In this document: positions 52,403-60,748 of the stretch, piece after piece | Position numbering within the stretch: position 1 is the stretch's first letter | How the letters are laid out: every line of letters begins with the position of its first letter | Assembly: GCF_024655635.1 (NCBI RefSeq) | Contig: NZ_JANLGI010000005.1 | Span: forward strand, 124,001-188,000 | Direction of reading: 5' to 3' | Length of the DNA: 64,000 nt | Source of the DNA: Allobosea sp. 47.2.35 | GTDB taxonomy: Bacteria > Pseudomonadota > Alphaproteobacteria > Rhizobiales > Beijerinckiaceae | Position numbers and translations under genes: made by a program | Notes under the pieces: generated by a model | The model's input: the letters and a program-made list of their open reading frames with translations, nothing else | Database searches by the model: none | Told to the model about the DNA's origin: nothing

Positions 52403-53683
52403 ATGGAACTCTGGATTCTCTTCGGCGTCTTCACGCTCCTGCTGCTGATCGGCGTGCCGGTCGCCTTCTGCCTCGGCATCGCCTCGGTCGCGACCGTCGC
52501 TTATATGGGGCTGCCGCCGGTCGTCGTTTTCCAGCAGATGAATTCCGGCATGAACGCCTTCGCCATGATGGCGATCCCGTTCTTCATCTATGCCGGCGAC
52601 CTGATGATCCGTGGCGGTATCGCCGAGCGGCTGATCCAGATGGCGGCGAGCCTCGTCGGCCATCTGCGCGGCGGTCTCGGCCAGGTCAATGTCGTGACCT
52701 GCACGCTCTTCGGCGGCATTTCCGGCTCGGCCGTGGCCGATGCTTCCGCCGTCGGCGGCCTGATGATCCCGCAGATGAAGAAGCGTGGCTATGACACCGA
52801 CTACGCCGTCAACGTCACCGCGAACGCGGCGATCATCGCGCTCCTGATCCCGCCTTCGCACAACATGATCATCTATTCGCTCTCGGCGGGCGGCAATCTC
52901 TCGATCGCGGACCTGTTCACCGCCGGCATCGTGCCGGGCCTCATGCTCTGCGCCGCGCTGATGGTCGCTGCCTGGGCCGTAGCGGTGAAGCGCGGCTATC
53001 CGCGCGAGCCTTTCCCCGGCTTCGCCATCGTCGGACGCTATGTCGTGCTGGCGCTGCCAGGCATCCTCCTGATCGGCATCATCTTCGGCGGCGTCCGCTC
53101 CGGCGTCTTCACCGCGACGGAATCCTCCTGCGTCGCCGTCGTCTACGCCATCCTCGTCACCATCCTCGTCTATCGCCAGCTCACCTGGACGGCCTTCGTC
53201 GAGGCCACGCTGGGGGCCGTGCGCACCACGGCGATGGTGCTGCTGGTGATCGGCACGGCCGGCGCATTCGGCTGGCTGATGGCCTTCCTGCAGGTGCCGC
53301 AGGCGACCATCGCCGCGATGAAGGCGGTCTCGGACAACCCCATCGTCATCCTGCTGATGATCAACCTGATCCTGCTGGTGCTCGGCACCTTCATGGACAT
53401 GGCGCCGATGATCATCATCTGCACGCCGATCTTCCTGCCGGTGGTGAAGGCCTTCGGCGTCGATCCGATCCATTTCGGCGTGATCCTGATCCTCAACGCC
53501 GGCATCGGCCTCAACACCCCGCCGGTCGGCTCGGTGCAGTTCGTCGCCTGCGCCATCGGCCGCATCTCCATCGGCGAGTCCATGCGCACGATCTGGCCGT
53601 TCTACGGCGCCAGCGTCGCCGTGCTCCTGCTCGTCACCTATGTGCCCGGCCTGTCGCTCTGGCTGCCGCGCCTGTTTCACTGA
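52403..53683 (+). CDS. TRAP transporter large permease DctM-like
   Basis: Polytopic membrane protein of 426 aa, about 12 helices, of the DctM family. Motifs include the opening ILFGVFTLLLLIGVPVAFCLGIASV, SGSAVADASAVGGLMIPQMKKRGYD, NAAIIALLIPPSHNMIIYSL, and the C-terminal HFGVILILNAGIGLNTPPVG. It carries the Na+-coupled transport core of the system. Confidence 0.92.
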   Translation: MELWILFGVFTLLLLIGVPVAFCLGIASVATVAYMGLPPVVVFQQMNSGMNAFAMMAIPFFIYAGDLMIRGGIAERLIQMAASLVGHLRGGLGQVNVVTCTLFGGISGSAVADASAVGGLMIPQMKKRGYDTDYAVNVTANAAIIALLIPPSHNMIIYSLSAGGNLSIADLFTAGIVPGLMLCAALMVAAWAVAVKRGYPREPFPGFAIVGRYVVLALPGILLIGIIFGGVRSGVFTATESSCVAVVYAILVTILVYRQLTWTAFVEATLGAVRTTAMVLLVIGTAGAFGWLMAFLQVPQATIAAMKAVSDNPIVILLMINLILLVLGTFMDMAPMIIICTPIFLPVVKAFGVDPIHFGVILILNAGIGLNTPPVGSVQFVACAIGRISIGESMRTIWPFYGASVAVLLLVTYVPGLSLWLPRLFH

Positions 53684-53693
53684 AGGACCGATC

Positions 53694-54530
53694 ATGACCA
53701 TCGAGATTCGCCAGGTTTCGCACCCCGAGGCCGTCAAGGGCTTCGACACGGCGGAGCTGCGGCGCCACTTCCTGATCGAAACGCTGTTCACTCCCGGCGA
53801 GGTCAGGCTGACCTACAGCCATCTCGACCGCGTCATCGTCGGCGGCGCCATGCCGACGGCAAGCGCGATCGTGCTGCCGACGCCAAAGGCGGTCGGCACC
53901 GACGCCTTCCTGAAGCGTCGCGAGCTCGGCATCGTCAGTGTCGGCGGCCCCGGCAAGGTCTCGGTCGGCGGCAAGGATTACGCGCTCGCCAAGCGCGACG
54001 CGCTCTATGTCGGCAAGGAAGCCGGCGAGGTTTCCTTCGCCAGCGACGATGCGTCAAACCCGGCCAAGTTCTACCTGCTCTCGACCCCGGCCCACGCCAT
54101 GCACCCGACCAAGGTGATCCGTGAGTCAGACGCCAAGACGCTGGCGCTCGGCGAGCAGGCGACCGCCAACAAGCGCGTCATCCGCCAGTACATCATCCCC
54201 GGCGTCTGCGAGACCTGCCAGCTCGTGATGGGCGTGACCACGCTGGAAGAGGGCAGCATCTGGAACACCATGCCCTCGCATGTCCATGACCGGCGCTGCG
54301 AGATCTATCTCTATTTCGACGTCCCTGCCGATGCGCGCGTCTTCCACCTGATGGGCGAGCCGCAGGAGACCCGACACCTCGTCGTCGCCAACGAACAGGC
54401 GCTCCTTTCGCCGGGCTGGTCGATCCATTCCGGCGTCGGGACGAAGGCCTATTCCTTCATCTGGGGCATGGGCGGCGACAATGTCGACTATACCGACATG
54501 GACATGGTCGCGACCGGGGACCTGCGTTGA
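53694..54530 (+). CDS. kduI: 5-dehydro-4-deoxy-D-glucuronate isomerase
   Basis: Cupin-type isomerase of 278 aa, the usual length of KduI, converting 5-keto-4-deoxyuronate to 2,5-diketo-3-deoxygluconate. Conserved blocks are GGAMPTASAIVLPTPKAVGTDAFLKRRELGIVSVGGPGKVSVGG, YIIPGVCETCQLVMGVTTLEEGSIWNTMPSHVHDRRCEIYLYFD (metal-binding His residues), and SPGWSIHSGVGTKAYSFIWGMGGDNVDYTDMD. Its stop overlaps the kduD start by 1 nt. Confidence 0.95.
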   Translation: MTIEIRQVSHPEAVKGFDTAELRRHFLIETLFTPGEVRLTYSHLDRVIVGGAMPTASAIVLPTPKAVGTDAFLKRRELGIVSVGGPGKVSVGGKDYALAKRDALYVGKEAGEVSFASDDASNPAKFYLLSTPAHAMHPTKVIRESDAKTLALGEQATANKRVIRQYIIPGVCETCQLVMGVTTLEEGSIWNTMPSHVHDRRCEIYLYFDVPADARVFHLMGEPQETRHLVVANEQALLSPGWSIHSGVGTKAYSFIWGMGGDNVDYTDMDMVATGDLR

Positions 54531-55300
54531 TGTCCTCAGCCTTTGATCTGAGCGGCCGGACCGCGATCGTCACCGGAGCCAATACGGGCCTCGGTCAGGC
54601 GATCGCGGTCGCGCTCGCCGAGGCTGGCGCCGGCATCGTCGCGGTCGGCCGCTCCAGCATGGCCGAGACCAAGGCGCTGGTCGCCGAGACCGGCAAGCCC
54701 TTCTATGAGATCGCCGCCGATCTCGCGACGCTGGAGCCGATCACGCGCATCGTGGAGGAAGCCGACGCCGCCGCGAAGGCCGAGGGCTCGCGGCTCGACA
54801 TCCTCGTCAACAATGCCGGCATCATCCGCCGCGCCGACGCGATCGATTTCACCGAAGCCGATTGGGACGCGGTGATGGACGTGAACTTGAAATCGACCTT
54901 CTTCCTGACGCAAGGCGTGGCCAAGCGCATGCTCGCCGACGGCAAGGGTGGCAAGGTCATCAACATCGCCTCGCTGCTCTCCTTCCAGGGCGGCATCCGC
55001 ATCCCCTCCTACACCGCATCGAAGAGCGGGCTTGCCGGACTGACGCGGCTGCTCGCCTGCGAATGGGCGGGCAGGGGCATCAACGTCAACGCGATCGCGC
55101 CGGGCTATTTCGTCACCAACAACACCGAGGCCCTGCGGGCCGATCCCGAGCGCAACGCCGCGATCCTCGCCCGCATTCCGGCCGGCCACTGGGGCAATCC
55201 ACAGGAGCTCGGCGGGGCTGCCGTATTCCTCGCCTCGGACGCCGCCGCCTATATCCACGGCGTCGTGCTGCCGGTCGATGGCGGCTGGCTCGCGCGCTGA
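54530..55300 (+). CDS. kduD: 2-dehydro-3-deoxy-D-gluconate 5-dehydrogenase
   Basis: SDR of 256 aa that reduces 2,5-diketo-3-deoxygluconate to 2-keto-3-deoxygluconate. Motifs are TGANTGLGQAIAVALAEAGA, NNAGIIRRADAIDF (typical of KduD), ASLLSFQGGIRIPSYTASKSGLAGLT with the Tyr-Lys pair, and NVNAIAPGYFVTNNTEALRADPERN. It follows kduI directly. Confidence 0.93.
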   Translation: MSSAFDLSGRTAIVTGANTGLGQAIAVALAEAGAGIVAVGRSSMAETKALVAETGKPFYEIAADLATLEPITRIVEEADAAAKAEGSRLDILVNNAGIIRRADAIDFTEADWDAVMDVNLKSTFFLTQGVAKRMLADGKGGKVINIASLLSFQGGIRIPSYTASKSGLAGLTRLLACEWAGRGINVNAIAPGYFVTNNTEALRADPERNAAILARIPAGHWGNPQELGGAAVFLASDAAAYIHGVVLPVDGGWLAR

Positions 55301-55312
55301 GAAAGAACCGAC

Positions 55313-55660
55313 ATGGACCGCAAGAACGAGCCCTTCGCCCATGATGCCGACCTCGCCTGGGAGCCGGCCGGCGACGGCGTGACGCGCAAGATCCTGACCT
55401 ATCGCGACGAGGTAATGATGGTGCGGGTGCGCTTCGAGGCCGGTGCGATCGGCCCGGCCCACAGCCATCCGCATATCCAGTGCTCTCTGGTCGAAAGCGG
55501 CGTCTTCGACATCACCATCGCCGGCCACACGAACCGCCTTGTCGCCGGCGACAGCTTCACCGTGCCGCCCGATGCGATCCACGGCGCGGTCAATATCGAG
55601 GCCGGCGTGCTCGTGGATGTCTTCACGCCGATGCGTCGCGACTTCGTGGCTTCTACCTAG
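55313..55660 (+). CDS. kdgF: KdgF-like cupin (unsaturated uronate linearisation)
   Basis: Small cupin of 115 aa, the length of KdgF, which opens 4,5-unsaturated galacturonate or mannuronate rings to the linear keto form. The metal-binding block is HSHPHIQCSLVESGVFDITIAG, followed by DSFTVPPDAIHGAVNIEAGVLVDVFTPMRRDF. Placement directly after kduI-kduD supports this role. Its stop codon overlaps that of the convergent nagA gene (shared CTAG). Confidence 0.85.
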   Translation: MDRKNEPFAHDADLAWEPAGDGVTRKILTYRDEVMMVRVRFEAGAIGPAHSHPHIQCSLVESGVFDITIAGHTNRLVAGDSFTVPPDAIHGAVNIEAGVLVDVFTPMRRDFVAST

Positions 55661-56775
55661 TTCGTCGTCCGCAGGACGGAGAACGCCGCCTTTCGGCCCG
55701 GCGCGATCCGGCCATGGCTGCCGGAGAGGCCGAGATAGGCGGCCGGCACTGTGCTCGCCATCGCCAGGGCCTCGGCGAGGGTCGCGCCGCCAAGGCGATG
55801 CGCGTTCAGGATCGCCGTGTTCATGTCGAGATGGGCACCGGCCAAACGGCCCTCGACATTGACGAGGCGCCCGTCGCTGACGCGAATCGTCTCGCCGAAC
55901 AGTTCGAAAGCGTCGCGCGGCGAGCCGATCGTCGCCATGGCGTCGGTGACCAGCATCATCCGCTCCGGCCCAATCGCACGGAACGCCGCCTGGAACGACG
56001 GCCAGGCGACATGATGGCCATCCGCGATGATACCGGCGGAAAGCCCGTCATCCGACATCGCGGAGCCGACCACACCCGGCTCGCGCGAACCGAGTTGCGA
56101 CATGGCGTTGAACAGATGCGTCACGCCGGAGAGACCCTCCGCACGGGCCCGCGCCATCTCCGCCGCGGTGGCGTTGCTGTGACCGGCACAGACCTTGACG
56201 CCGCTATCGACCAGCGCGCGGATGAAGCCGCTCGGCACGCATTCAGGCGCGAGCGTCACCAGCGTCACGCCGCTGGGCCCGAGCGATGCCAGAAGGTCGA
56301 TATCGGACGGCTCCGGCCGCAGCATGTTGGCGAGCGGATGAGCGCCGTTGCGCTGCGGATTGATGAAGGGGCCTTCGATGTGGATGCCGAGCGCGCCGGG
56401 CACGCCCTGCGCGATCGCCTCGCGGGCCGCGGCAATCGCCCGGGCGATGTCAGGACGGGTCGCGCTGATCAGCGTCGGCAGCAGGAAGCGCGTGCCGAAG
56501 CGGGCATGGGCCTCACAGATCGTGGCGATGCCCTCGGCCGACAGGCTGTCGTTCAGCATCACGCCGCCGCCGCCATTGACCTGGATATCGATGAATCCCG
56601 GCGCCAGGACGGCATCCTCCGGCAGCTCCTCGATCACGCAACCGGGCGCGGCATCGCCGGGAAGGATCGCGCTGACGACACCGTCCTCGGCGACGACGAT
56701 CCGGTCCGTTTGAATCGCCGTCCCATCGAACAGGCGCCGCGCATGCCAGGCCTGCCGCCGCTCCGAAAGCGTCAT
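55657..56775 (-). CDS. nagA: N-acetylglucosamine-6-phosphate deacetylase
   Basis: Amidohydrolase of 372 aa. NagA motifs are APGFIDIQVNGGGGVMLND, LGIHIEGPFINPQRNGAH with the metal-bound Glu, CAGHSNATAAEM, GVTHLFNAMSQLGSREPG, and the catalytic Asp in LVTDAMATIG. It produces GlcN-6-P from GlcNAc-6-P. It overlaps the gntR gene by 4 nt (ATGA) and lies in an operon with murQ, so it handles the GlcNAc-6-P that MurQ releases from MurNAc-6-P. Confidence 0.93.
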   Translation of the reverse strand: MTLSERRQAWHARRLFDGTAIQTDRIVVAEDGVVSAILPGDAAPGCVIEELPEDAVLAPGFIDIQVNGGGGVMLNDSLSAEGIATICEAHARFGTRFLLPTLISATRPDIARAIAAAREAIAQGVPGALGIHIEGPFINPQRNGAHPLANMLRPEPSDIDLLASLGPSGVTLVTLAPECVPSGFIRALVDSGVKVCAGHSNATAAEMARARAEGLSGVTHLFNAMSQLGSREPGVVGSAMSDDGLSAGIIADGHHVAWPSFQAAFRAIGPERMMLVTDAMATIGSPRDAFELFGETIRVSDGRLVNVEGRLAGAHLDMNTAILNAHRLGGATLAEALAMASTVPAAYLGLSGSHGRIAPGRKAAFSVLRTTN

Positions 56776-57584
56776 GGTTGCGGCCCCATGGCTTCGCCCT
56801 TCAGCGTGGCAACGAAGTCGTAGCGGTCCCCGCGATAGGCGGAGACCGTGAACTCGACCGGCTTGCCATTGCCGAGGAAGGCGCGTCGCTCGATCCGCAG
56901 CAGGGCGCTGCCGGCGGGCACGCCGAGATGTTTCGCTTCTTCGGCTGTCGCAAGGCCGGCATGGATGCGCTGCACGCCATGGGCCGGCGCCGCGCCCCGC
57001 TCCGCCAGCGCGGCATAGAGCGAGGTGCCGATCAGGTCCGGTGAGGGCAGGATCGTCGCCGGCACGACCGCGCATTCGATCGCGAGCGGCTCGCCATCGG
57101 CCGTCCGGACGCGGGTCAGGCGCACGACGCTATCGCCGGGGCCTAAGCCCAGTGCCATCGATTCCTGCGGCTTCGGCCTCGTCAGCTCCTTCGACAGCCA
57201 GATCGAGCCCGGCCGCCCGCCACGGTTCTCGATATCGGCCGAGAAGCTCGCCAGCACCGAGAGCGGCTGCTCGATACGCGAGGCGACGAAGGTGCCTGAG
57301 CCATGCCGGCGCGAGAGCGTGCCGCTGCGGATGAGCTCGTCGATCGCGTTGCGCACGGTGACACGGGCATAGCCGGTGAGCTGCGCCAGATCGCGCTCGG
57401 ACGGAACCGCATCGCCCGGCTGGAAGACATCGCTCTCGATCAGGCGCGACAGGGCACCGGCGAGCCTGAGATAGCGCGGTGTCGGGTCGTCGCCGGCCAG
57501 CGCCTGCAGGATCGCCTGCTGCTTGGCCGTCATCGCCTCCGGCGCGGGCCCACGCACAGCACGTCCGGACCCGGCCTCGCTCAC
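56772..57584 (-). CDS. GntR-family regulator with UTRA domain
   Basis: Regulator of 270 aa. The wHTH (PRYLRLAGALSRLIESDVFQPGDAVPSERDLAQLTGYARVTVRNAIDELIRSGTLSRRHGSGTFVA) precedes a UTRA sensor domain (SMALGLGPGDSVVRLTRVRTADGEPLAIECAVVP, YAALAERGAAPAHGVQRIHA, VEFTVSAYRGDRYDFVATL). The family includes NagR/DasR-type regulators that sense amino-sugar phosphates. The start is GTG at 57584, overlapping the murQ stop (GTGA); an ATG at 57533 is the alternative. Confidence 0.9.
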   Translation of the reverse strand: MSEAGSGRAVRGPAPEAMTAKQQAILQALAGDDPTPRYLRLAGALSRLIESDVFQPGDAVPSERDLAQLTGYARVTVRNAIDELIRSGTLSRRHGSGTFVASRIEQPLSVLASFSADIENRGGRPGSIWLSKELTRPKPQESMALGLGPGDSVVRLTRVRTADGEPLAIECAVVPATILPSPDLIGTSLYAALAERGAAPAHGVQRIHAGLATAEEAKHLGVPAGSALLRIERRAFLGNGKPVEFTVSAYRGDRYDFVATLKGEAMGPQP

Positions 57585-58507
57585 GGCACCGCCTTGGGCC
57601 GAACCGGCGCCTCCGCCGCCGACCCGGAACCGAGATCGACGAGCGCGAGGCGTAGATTGCCGCGATGGCGCGTTAGCAGGGTTTCAGCCTGGGCAGTATC
57701 GGCGCCGCTGGCCAGCAAGGCCGCCCGCTTCACGTCGCCGCGAGCGCGGTCGAGATGCCGGGCTGCCGCCTCGATGCCGCAACCGGTGATCATGTCGACC
57801 ATCTCGGCGGCTCGGTGCCTGAGCTTGGCGTTGGTGGCCCGCATATGGACCATCAATCCGCGATAGACACGGCCCAGCCGGATCATCAGCAGGGTCGAGA
57901 ACAGGTTGAGCACGATCTTCTGCGCCGTGCCCGCCTTCATCCGCGTCGAGCCGGCAACGACCTCCTCGCCGGTTTCGATGAGGATGCCGAGATCGGCGGT
58001 GCGCAGCAGGGCCGAGCCGCGATTATTGGCGACGCCGAGCGTCAACGCACCGCGCGCCTTCGCCTCGCCGATCGCCGCGAGCGTATAGGGCGTGCGGCCG
58101 CTGGCGGCGAGGCCGATGACGACGTCGTTCGCGCCGATATTCGCGCGGCGCATCGCCTCGGTGCCGTCATCGACCGAATCCTCGGCATTCTCGACCGCGT
58201 GCAGGATCGCCTCATCGCCGCCCGCGATGGCGAAGCCGAGGCGCTCTTCCGGCCAGTCGAAGGTCGGTGTCAGTTCCGCGCCGTCCTGCACGCCGATGCG
58301 CCCGGAGGTGCCGGCGCCGGCATAGATCAGGCGCCCGCCCGCCTCGAGCCGCGGCACCGCGGCAGCAACGGCCTCGGCGATCGCCGGCAATGAGGTCGCG
58401 ATCGCCGCGACAGCCGCGAGTTGCCCCTCGTAGAGCGCCTTCAGGATATCGAGATCGCCCCAGGCATCGAGATCCTGAAAGCGCGCGCTGACATCTTCGG
58501 TCGCCAT
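57581..58507 (-). CDS. murQ: N-acetylmuramic acid 6-phosphate etherase
   Basis: SIS-domain enzyme of 308 aa that removes the lactyl ether from MurNAc-6-P to give GlcNAc-6-P. Motifs are RLIYAGAGTSGRIGVQDGAELTPTF, with the catalytic Glu, VVIGLAASGRTPYTLAAIGEAKARGA, and GEEVVAGSTRMKAGTAQKIVLNLFSTLLMIRLGRVYRGLMV. It is the first gene of the murQ-gntR-nagA operon. The ATG at 58507 fits the family start. Confidence 0.94.
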   Translation of the reverse strand: MATEDVSARFQDLDAWGDLDILKALYEGQLAAVAAIATSLPAIAEAVAAAVPRLEAGGRLIYAGAGTSGRIGVQDGAELTPTFDWPEERLGFAIAGGDEAILHAVENAEDSVDDGTEAMRRANIGANDVVIGLAASGRTPYTLAAIGEAKARGALTLGVANNRGSALLRTADLGILIETGEEVVAGSTRMKAGTAQKIVLNLFSTLLMIRLGRVYRGLMVHMRATNAKLRHRAAEMVDMITGCGIEAAARHLDRARGDVKRAALLASGADTAQAETLLTRHRGNLRLALVDLGSGSAAEAPVRPKAVP

Positions 58508-58581
58508 GAACAGCCTCTTGTGACCAGACCAAATTAAGTCCACTTTAGCCCAGTAGCAAGCCGGAAGCGGACAGGGAAGCC

Positions 58582-59481
58582 ATGTCGCAACCAGAACCGC
58601 CGATTTCCCTTCCAGCTCGCGCCGCACGCCTGACCGCCAATGTCTCGCCCTTCCTGCTCGGCCTCGCCGGAATTGCCCTGCTCACAGTGATGGACGGCGT
58701 CGTGAAGGCGCTTTCGCCGCGCTACAGCGCCTTGCATCTCACCTTCCTGCGCTTCGCGGTGACGGCCGCGATGGGCGCCCTGCTCTTCCTCGCCCTGCGC
58801 GCGCCGCTGCCGGACCGCGGCGTCGTCACCGGCAATCTGCTGCGCGGGGTACTGGTCGTGCTGTCGACGCTCGGCTTCTTCTACGGGCTCGCCGTGCTGC
58901 CGCTGGCAGAGGTCTTCATCATCTCCTTCATCGCGCCGCTGCTGGTCGCGCTCATCGCGATCCCGCTGCTTGGCGAGCGGCCGAAGCCGCTGGTCTATGT
59001 CGCGCTGGCGCTCGGCTTCATCGGTGTCCTGGTGACGGCCGGCGGCTTCAGCCTCGCGACGATCGCGCCGGAGCGGGCTCTTGGAATTGCCGCTGTGCTC
59101 GGCTGCGCCGTGGCCTACGCGCTCTCCATCGTGCTGCTGCGCCAGAGGGCCAAGCGCGGCGACCCGCCCTTGACGATCGCGCTGTTCCAGTCGGCGATCC
59201 CCGCAGCCCTGCTTGCTCTGCCGGCCGCGCTGTTCTGGGCGCCGATCGCGCCTGCCGACTGGCCGGCCCTCATCCTGATTGGCGCGCTCGGCCTTGCCGG
59301 CCATGTCGCGCTGGCGCTCGCCTTCGCGCGGGGTGAGGCCAGCCGCCTGGTCGCGGTCGAATATACCGGGCTGATCTGGGCGATCCTGATCGGCCTCGTC
59401 TTCTTCGCGGAAATGCCGACGCCGCACTCCCTGCTTGGCGCCGCGCTCATCATCGGCGCCTGCTGGCTGCTCAGGCGCTAG
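58582..59481 (+). CDS. DMT-superfamily (EamA) transporter
   Basis: Membrane protein of 299 aa with ten helices in two EamA halves (FLLGLAGIALLTVMDGVVKALSPRYSALHLTFLRF; AVEYTGLIWAILIGLVFFAEMPTPHSLLGAALIIG). The family exports or imports amino acids, nucleobases or sugars. It lies between murQ (divergent) and anmK (convergent, sharing CTAG), so it may belong to the recycling module, but the substrate is unknown. Confidence 0.88.
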   Translation: MSQPEPPISLPARAARLTANVSPFLLGLAGIALLTVMDGVVKALSPRYSALHLTFLRFAVTAAMGALLFLALRAPLPDRGVVTGNLLRGVLVVLSTLGFFYGLAVLPLAEVFIISFIAPLLVALIAIPLLGERPKPLVYVALALGFIGVLVTAGGFSLATIAPERALGIAAVLGCAVAYALSIVLLRQRAKRGDPPLTIALFQSAIPAALLALPAALFWAPIAPADWPALILIGALGLAGHVALALAFARGEASRLVAVEYTGLIWAILIGLVFFAEMPTPHSLLGAALIIGACWLLRR

Positions 59482-60581
59482 GCCGGAAGGTTCAGCCGCC
59501 CGCCGGTCAGGGGCTGCGGCACGCCGGTCGTGCCGGGCAGGCTGAGGGCCAAGCCCTTCACCGAGCGGATCGCGAGATAGCCGAAGGTCTGCGCCTCGAT
59601 GACGTCGCCGGCCCAGCCGGCCGCCTCGACCGGCTCGACCGGCACGCCGAGGCGTGCCTGCAGGCGGCGCATGAAGTGGCCGTTGAGGCGCCCGCCGCCG
59701 GTGACGAGCCAACGCCGCGGCGCCTTCGGCACATGCCGCAGCGCATCGACCACGCTCTCGACCGTGAAAGCCGCGAGCGTCGCCGCGCCATCGGCATCGG
59801 AAAGCGCTTCGACGACCTGCGCACGGCGATGGAAATCGTTGCGGTCCAGCGATTTGGGCGCCGGGCGGTCGAAATAGGGATTGACCATGAATTCGGCGAC
59901 GAGGTCCTCGCGCACCGTCCCGCTAGCCGCCAGCACGCCATCGGCGTCATAGGTCTTGCCGAGGCGGCGCAGGACGAAATCGTCGAGGATCGCGCTGGCC
60001 GGGCCGGTATCGAAGGCGATCACCTCGTCACCATCGATATAGGTGACATTGCCGACCCCGCCGAGGTTGAGCACCATCACGGGCTGCTCCAGTCCCTGGG
60101 CCAGCGCACGGTGATAGAGCGGCGCGAAGGGCGCGCCTTCGCCGCCGGCCTCGACATCGGCATGGCGGAAACGGTCGACGGTCGGGATGCCGAGCGCGCG
60201 CGCCACGGCAGGCCCGTCCATCAGCTGGCGCGTGAAGCGGATTTCGGGGCGATGATAGACGGTCTGCCCGTGCAGGCCGACAAGATCGACGCTCTCCGGC
60301 TTGACCCCCTGCTCCGCCATGAATTGCCTGATGGCATCGAGATGGGCCGCAGTCACGGCCGCTTCCAGCTCCTGCAGCGGTTCCGTCACCGCGCGCTCGG
60401 CCTCGGCGATCAGCGCCTGCAGCGCGCGACGGGTTTCGGGCGGATAGGGATAAGAGGCACCGGCGCCGAAGCCGAGCTGCTCGCGGCCGTCGCTCTCGAC
60501 GATCGAGACATCGATGCCATCCATCGAGGTCCCGCTGATCACGCCGATCGCCGTCAGCACCGGCTTATCGAGGTCACGCAT
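59478..60581 (-). CDS. anmK: Anhydro-N-acetylmuramic acid kinase
   Basis: Kinase of 367 aa that opens and phosphorylates 1,6-anhydroMurNAc to MurNAc-6-P. Motifs are AIGVISGTSMDGIDVSIVES, DLVGLHGQTVYHRP, VDRFRHADVEAGGEGAPFAPLYH, VLNLGGVGNVTYID, AFDTGPASAILDD and WLVTGGGRLNGHFMRRL. With murQ and nagA nearby, it completes the path from anhydroMurNAc to GlcN-6-P. It is transcribed divergently from the dipeptide-type ABC operon. Confidence 0.94.
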   Translation of the reverse strand: MRDLDKPVLTAIGVISGTSMDGIDVSIVESDGREQLGFGAGASYPYPPETRRALQALIAEAERAVTEPLQELEAAVTAAHLDAIRQFMAEQGVKPESVDLVGLHGQTVYHRPEIRFTRQLMDGPAVARALGIPTVDRFRHADVEAGGEGAPFAPLYHRALAQGLEQPVMVLNLGGVGNVTYIDGDEVIAFDTGPASAILDDFVLRRLGKTYDADGVLAASGTVREDLVAEFMVNPYFDRPAPKSLDRNDFHRRAQVVEALSDADGAATLAAFTVESVVDALRHVPKAPRRWLVTGGGRLNGHFMRRLQARLGVPVEPVEAAGWAGDVIEAQTFGYLAIRSVKGLALSLPGTTGVPQPLTGGRLNLPA

Positions 60582-60666
60582 CGCCGCTTCGCTCCCCTGC
60601 AACCTCGCGCGAAGCTGCCGCGAGGCTTGCACCGGCTCTAGGCGATCGGCTAAGCCTTGTCCAGAT

Positions 60667-60686
60667 TGGTCCATAAGTGGTCCATA
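60667..60686. promoter_or_regulatory. Direct repeat TGGTCCATA x2 in the anmK/ABC intergenic region
   Basis: TGGTCCATA occurs at 60667-60675 and 60678-60686, 11 bp apart, one helical turn. It lies in the divergent promoter region between anmK and the ABC binding-protein gene. TGGTC halves also occur in the murQ promoter (minus strand, about 58520-58533). UTRA-type GntR proteins bind TGGTC-based sites, so the regulator at 56772-57584 may control both operons. Confidence 0.5.
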
Positions 60687-60748
60687 TAGGATAAGAACCT
60701 GCGCGAGCGCCGGCCAAAGGCGCCGTCTCATCATCTGGAGGGGTGATC

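Noticed and set aside
51743-53791. About 680-codon minus-strand open frame opposite dctQ and dctM
   Set aside because: It is a shadow of the TRAP genes, rich in His, Asp, Glu and Arg repeats, without motifs.
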